From: Eremophila alpestris peregrina
Taxonomy: Eukaryota; Chordata; Aves; Passeriformes; Alaudidae
DNA: 64,000 nt
Assembly (NCBI GenBank): GCA_009792885.1
Contig: WMCF01000006.1
Coordinates: 5,469,131-5,533,130 of the forward strand
Direction of reading: 5' to 3'
Shown one piece after another: positions 58,501 to 64,000 of the stretch. Position 1 is the first letter of the stretch. Every line of letters begins with the position of its first letter. The notes under the pieces are model-generated. The model ran no database searches. It was not told where the DNA came from and saw nothing but the letters and a program-made list of their open reading frames with translations. The position numbers and the translations under genes were made by a program.

Positions 58501-61500
58501 GATGTGTCCACAAATGAATCCAGATATTAGAGTAGGGGGACCTTGGTGTGAATCAATACAGCCTGATGAACTGTGCCTTTGCTTAGCCTTTTAGAGGCAA
58601 ACCCTCTGGAGATGTGCAGAGCTGGATACTGTTGCAGTAATTGCACAGCTGGATAGTAGCTCCATTTCAGTGTTAAAAAGTTTCATGTAGCTTTTGAAAG
58701 GTTGGGGTTTCTCCAGTTTCTGTATCAGATTGCAAGTTACAAAGAGAGAACCACTTGAATCCCCCCTCATTTGCATAGTTTGAGTATCTTTTTCTCTTTT
58801 TCTGTGAAATAAGGACTTTCTAGAACAAGTGCCACTACATTATCTTAAAGCCCAAAAGGATATACTGGAGCCTAATCATTTCTTCTGGCTTGTCATGAAA
58901 GAGGAAAATACAGCACTAGTGAAGTAAATGGTATTTGAGCCTCCCTGCATTTGCTCATGGGGAATTCAAAACACAAAGTACAGCCCTTCATGGCCAAAGG
59001 CAGCAACTGTAGAATGCAGTGCTATAAAAAAAAATATTCTCAGATTTTCCTTTTTGTTTCCTTCAGAGCATGTATATATAAAGGTATCTTTTAAAGCTGA
59101 AGTTTTGTGTTGTTTAGAAACTGTGTTTTACTGTTGCACTTTGTAAGAGCTGAGCTGTGGAATGAGCTCTACTGTCATGACAGAAATAGTCTTCAAGTAG
59201 AGTAAGTATCTATCTCTAAGGCAAAAAATGTTCCTTGACTAAGGTTTCTTGATTATTTTGAACTCCAGCAGTTAGCTAATTCCCAGCTCCACTAGGGAGT
59301 TGCTGTGTAACCTTTAGAAGGATTTCTGACTCAGTAGTGAGCATCAGGACTGCTTGACTTCGGTGTTGTGTCTGCTTCTCTTCCCTGGCTGTCTGGGAAA
59401 CCCAGGTCTGGCAGTGTAGCTAACAGGCAGTCTGGGTCACACAGTGATGTCCTGTCAGGTCAGTTGTACAAAATGCAGTATAAATATGGTCCTCAGGCTC
59501 TCTCCTCCCTCTTTTGAAACAAAACAAGTGATGCTTTTTGCTTCCCATCATTCATCTTCCAACCTTTTAAAGTTCCTGGGACAAGAACTGCCTTTTTCTC
59601 TGTTTCTTCATTGGCTGATATATGGCTATATATACCTAAATCGTGAAAGATGTATGATTATAGTGTAAATGAGGGAGATCTAGTTAGAAATAAATCTGTC
59701 CAAGCTAATTTTGATGTAGCAGTTGGGACAATTTAAAGACACAAGAAAGAACCTAGAATTCCATCAGGAAAAGGATTTGCTGATCCTGGAATCAGGGAGG
59801 GAGAATGATTTTGAACTAGAGATAAGAGAAGGAGCTTTTTAGGATGCAAAGGCAGGTCAGGAGGGAAAGCAGGACATACACAGACTTTCTTTAAAGACAG
59901 GAGGACTATTCTGCAGGTCCAGAGTGACTGGAAGTTCACTGCAGACCTATGTAATGATTAGTTGAATTCCTTATTTTCCCCCCTCTGCTTATAAGCTAAA
60001 GTCTTGTGAAAGAATACATTGAAAGGAAGGGTGATCACTGTTTATTCACTTACCTTAGAAAATGAAGAGCCCACTTGCCTTACTGAAAAGGCTTCTGTAT
60101 TTCCTTTCAATAAATATAAACAGCAAAGGATTTATCTGTAGTTTTCAACTTTCTGGGTTTTCATTAGTTTTCAGGGTTTTTCAGTAGCTCTGTAAATAAT
60201 GACCCTAATTAGTCTTTCAGATGACTGATAAAGAGGGAAGAAAATGATGGTGAAAAATAGAAGAATTGAACTCTGTGAGCCTTAATATACTGAGAATCAT
60301 GGAAGTTCAATCTGGCCAAAAAGCCTGTCTCCATCAGCAAAATATGTATGTTTCAGGGGAATTCCAAGGCTGATGATGTAATCATTTTGGAACCTCTTGA
60401 TCATCAGCATTAACTCATCATCTTTTTTTTTTCCTCCCCTTTTAATCTGATGGAGGATATTTGTAGCACTGACTCTTCAAGAGGAGAGAAGTGATAGCTC
60501 CTTAACTTCAGGAACTTCAGCCATTAACAAGCCACAGGTCAAACTAAAATATCAGACATTTCATTTTCATGCCATCTTGTCTCTCATCATCATTTTATAG
60601 CCCTTAACTGGCAAAGACTTCTTCCTATACGCCTTTTATTTTTACAGAACACTGTGGAACTACTTATGACAGCATTTCCAAATTTACTGAGCTTGAAAAC
60701 AAGTCAGATTAGTAGATCTAAAATCCTATTAAATATCATCAGCAGTTTTAAGAAACCTGACTTCTTTTTAAATATACTTTAATTACTGCAAGTTGTTATT
60801 CATGACTTGAAAGGTTTTCAGACCACTGTGCATTTTGCATAAAACTAGGCAGATTTTTTAGTTTGAAATTGCAAGACTTACAAGCGTCCTTGTGGTGAAA
60901 GGATGAACTGGTATTTGTTTCTCAGTGAATGCAGAAGAGGTGATTACAGAAACATGACTACAAAATACCCAAAAGAAGAAGAGTGTCACAATGGATAGAC
61001 CATTTGGGAGACAGCTTGTCTGGCTGCTGACCTGCAATTTCTGTACTTTATAACTGATGAAACTATTCTGTTCTCCCACTCTCTGGATGGTCTCTCATCA
61101 CATTTCTATTTATTCTTATTAACCTAATTAAAAAAACAATCTGTAAAACTGGTATTTAAAAAATCGTTATGCTGGTAAGCCAGTTGCCATCAGTTTTACA
61201 GTGTTCTTAACTGAGCTGATTGTAGGCAATTCAGCCTTTTTTTTATTAGAGGTTCAGAAACTGGTCTGAAGGTATTGGGTAAAAGATGGTTGGGACAAAC
61301 AAACCAGTAGTCTGAAGTCTCAGACTTCAGTTATATAGTGCAGTGACCTCATAGCTTCATTCCCGTCAAACTCTGAAGGAGCAGGAATTTGATTTTTCAA
61401 GACCCTTGGAATTCAGCAGAGTGAAAGTGGAGTGACTTTCTGTAATTTTCTGTAAGGTATTTTATAACAAGAAGTGAGAAAAGACAACCACAAGTCGTGG

Positions 61501-63386
61501 CTATTAAAGTCAAACCTTACACAACTGCAGTGTGTGACTTTTGGCATAATTTTTGAAGTGCTAAAGCAGTAAGAGCTTCAGGGACGTGACAGCTTTAAAA
61601 AACAAGGCTGCTGCTCATTGTGCCACAGTGTGTTTCTGTCTACAGAATGTGAATAATAATGTGTTTTAACTCACAGGGACCTTCTGTACAAATTATTTTT
61701 CTTCGCTTTGAGAAGCCCTAGATGTTAATATATTGCAAAAATTTCCTTTGTCTCTCTTTCCACTTGTGTAACAGTGTATTTTGGAAGAAAGGAACTTGAC
61801 TGCATAACCAGTTTGAGTGACCTTCAGACCGTGTGCTCTCGTTTTTCTGACTGTACTGTCAACTCACCTTACTGAGCACAAACCCATTCTGTTTGAGAAC
61901 AAATATGGCATTAATCTAAATATTTTAAAGGGAAAATTTCTCTTGAAATGCATTCTTCTGTCCTTGTAGATTAACTGGCTTGGCATAACATGTATTACCA
62001 TAAAGATGGTAAGGGCATTTATAACTGAGATTCCAGTAGCTGGCTTGTGAATATGTTTTGCTGGGAGGGGGAGGAGGAGCAAAAGGTGGAATAGAGAGAA
62101 GAAAAATTAGATAAAAGACATGGAAGAAAGGTGTATAAATGTATAGGACAGGTTAAATCCATAAATATTTCAATGACAAACTTTCTCTTCTTTATAGTCT
62201 GCAGCCTTCCTGATTTATGAGGACAGGGCTTTAGACTATGTTGTTACAACCAGTCTCCAGTCACCACAGGTAACTAATTATGCTGCATGTTTAGCTAAAC
62301 CTGTATGGTCTCAATGAGACTGCCTAAATTTAACCAAGAACTTCTCACTGATAAAGGATTTAGAAGGAATTGTACACTCAAAATGAAAGCTAGGAGGAAG
62401 TTGAGGCACTCATCATATTGAAAACATAAGTTTGAGCACAAGATGTGACTGTGCAACCCTTCTTGATGCCCTGAGAATTTTGTCCTGTGGGCAGACTTAC
62501 AAGAACATCAATTAATCAGGCTGCAGTGTCACACTCAGCAGAGTGACAAAACAATCAGTGGTAGAGCTGATCTCAGAACAATGTGAACAATCCTGTAGCT
62601 GGTACAGACTTAAACTCATGCAAATTGTAGGATTAGAATGAGGAATAGAGAAGGTAATTGCCAGTTTTAAAAAGTAAGCAACCTTGGCTAAGTAAATGTT
62701 ACTCTTTTTTTATTTTAATGAATCAGACCAACACCAGACAAAAGCATCACAGGAAAAAGGACTCAATTTTGGAAGACACCTCTCTAAAATTATCCAAGTA
62801 ATGGAAATACTGTGACTTGTTTTAGTTCTATTGATCAAATACCGATTCCAAATCAAAATAATGTAAAAATGCTTAAATTATTGGTTTCATTATTTCTCAA
62901 GTCTTTCATTTGTTGTTGTAGCATGAATTAGAACAAGGTCTTAGGTTTCTGAAAAAAATTCTTCCTCCTTTAGGAAGCTTCATTGTGACTTTTTTCTTGT
63001 GAATTGAAAAGCCTTCTCTTGCATTAGTCTTCTCATATTTACATTTGTAAGAGCACCAAAAGTACCTGTGGTGTCAGCAGCTACCAAGGCTCTTGTCACC
63101 TCCCTCATCACCTAGATGGATGGTTCTTAAAGGCAATAGTGTCATTTGTACTAGAGTGACTTTGGTACTGTGCACATGTATGTGTGTGTAATAGGAGAAT
63201 GTCCTAGAGCTGAAAAGGGACGTGTACACAATGGTCCCATGGGACAAATCAGTCCTAAAGATCCCTGCATGCCATTTCTCTTAAGATGATTTACAGGACA
63301 TGGAGGTTAATGTGCTGGGAGAAGATGTAGAATAGATTTGAGATGAGGTGCAACAATACCAACATGCCATGTAGTGTCAGTGTTTC

Positions 63387-63958
63387 TGTGGTGTCCTGGT
63401 TTCAGCTGGAACAGAGTCACTTTTCTTAGTAATAGTTGGTGCAGTGCTGTGTTTTGGATTTAGGATGAGAATAATGTTGATAACACACACTGATGTTTTA
63501 GTTGTTGCCAAGTATCTTCATGTTAAGACAAAGATTTTTCATCTTCACATGCCCTGCCAGTGAGAAGGCTGGAAGGCATAAGGAACTGGGAGGGGCACAG
63601 CCAGATCAGCTGATCCCAGCTGGTCATAGGGATATTCCAGACCATATGGCATCATGTTCAGTGCACAAACTGTGAGGAAAGCTGGCCAGGAGCCACTGCC
63701 CAGGAACTGGCTGGGCACTGGTTGGCAAGTGTGAGCCAATTGCATTGTGCATCGCTTGTTTTGTATATTCTAATTATTTTTATTATTACCACCATGATTA
63801 TAATTTCTTCCCTTGTCTGTCCTAATAAACTGTCTTTGTCTCAACCCATGAGTTTTCTTGCTTTTACTCTTCTGATTCTCTCCCCCATCCCTCCACAGGG
63901 GGAGTGAGCGAGCAGCTGTGTGGGGCTTGGTTGCTGTCTGAGGTTAAACCACGCCACA
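63387..63958 (+). mobile_element. Solo LTR of an avian ERV, plus strand
   Basis: The block matches from memory a widespread avian LTR. It opens TGTGGTGTCCTGGTTTCAGC, passes through 'gtgttttggatttaggatga' and 'ccaattgcattgtgcatc', has the polyadenylation signal AATAAA at 63824-63829 followed by 'ctgtctttgtctcaaccca', and ends in CCACGCCACA. The terminal TGTGG/CCACA form an inverted repeat. The usual TATA position reads TGCACAAAC here, so promoter activity may be lost. No internal viral genes follow within the window, which ends 42 bases later, so a provirus extending past the edge cannot be excluded. Confidence 0.88.
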
Positions 63959-64000
63959 TGGAAAAATGAGTAAAGTCATATGGTGAAAAAAAAAAAAAAC

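Larger units (their letters stand above)
44797..64000 (+). other. NOX4: NOX4 intron 12, truncated by window end
   Basis: At least 19.2 kb. I searched for the next exon (family string ERFRDLLLPPSS, starting two bases into a codon) and did not find it, so it should lie downstream. The intron contains CR1 fragments around 57253-57440 and 58000-58500, a G/T-rich tract at 48848-48896, a near-perfect palindrome at 52797-52826, a candidate cryptic exon at 62198-62269 and an LTR at 63387-63958. The long stretches between these hold nothing I can name. Confidence 0.85.

Noticed and set aside
1..64000. Bacterial or phage systems, CRISPR arrays, operons, tRNA or rRNA genes
   Set aside because: No supporting sequence was found; the repeats and split gene place the window in a bird chromosome.

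Overview
The window is vertebrate nuclear DNA, almost certainly from a bird and probably a songbird or other neoavian. The basis is CR1 LINE 3' ends scattered on both strands, two long terminal repeats of avian endogenous-retrovirus type recognised from memory, and a split gene with GT-AG introns. There are no operons, ribosome-binding sites or CRISPR arrays. One gene can be supported: the 5' two thirds of NOX4 (NADPH oxidase 4) on the + strand.

Layout: 1-3400 is upstream flank with a solo LTR on the minus strand (about 632-1711). A CpG island (about 3480-4330) holds the promoter, 5' leader and first coding exon. Twelve coding exons follow: 3952-4008, 4740-4835, 13493-13603, 14520-14604, 15254-15351, 17216-17243, 19495-19567, 24040-24120, 27921-28149, 30142-30306, 30437-30499 and 44736-44796. 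They join into 1147 nt in a single open frame, residues 1-382 plus one base of codon 383. Every junction uses GT-AG and the phases agree throughout. The window stops inside intron 12, so the remaining C-terminal exons (rest of the FAD domain and the NADPH-binding domain) lie downstream.

The encoded part covers the six-helix haem-binding core with its four haem-ligand histidines (H105, H119, H194, H207), the long extracytosolic E-loop with H222, C226 and a second cysteine at 274, and the start of the FAD-binding domain with the HPFT motif. The product would be a constitutively active, H2O2-producing oxidase that works with p22phox (CYBA), which is not encoded here.

The rest is intron. It contains CR1 fragments, including tail-to-tail inverted pairs in introns 11 and 12, a second LTR at 63387-63958, homopolymer tracts and a few short inverted repeats. 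I found no convincing undescribed system. The most checkable oddities are a weak exon 9 splice donor, a 4-residue longer E-loop, a frame-breaking cryptic exon candidate in intron 12, and several intronic inverted repeats.
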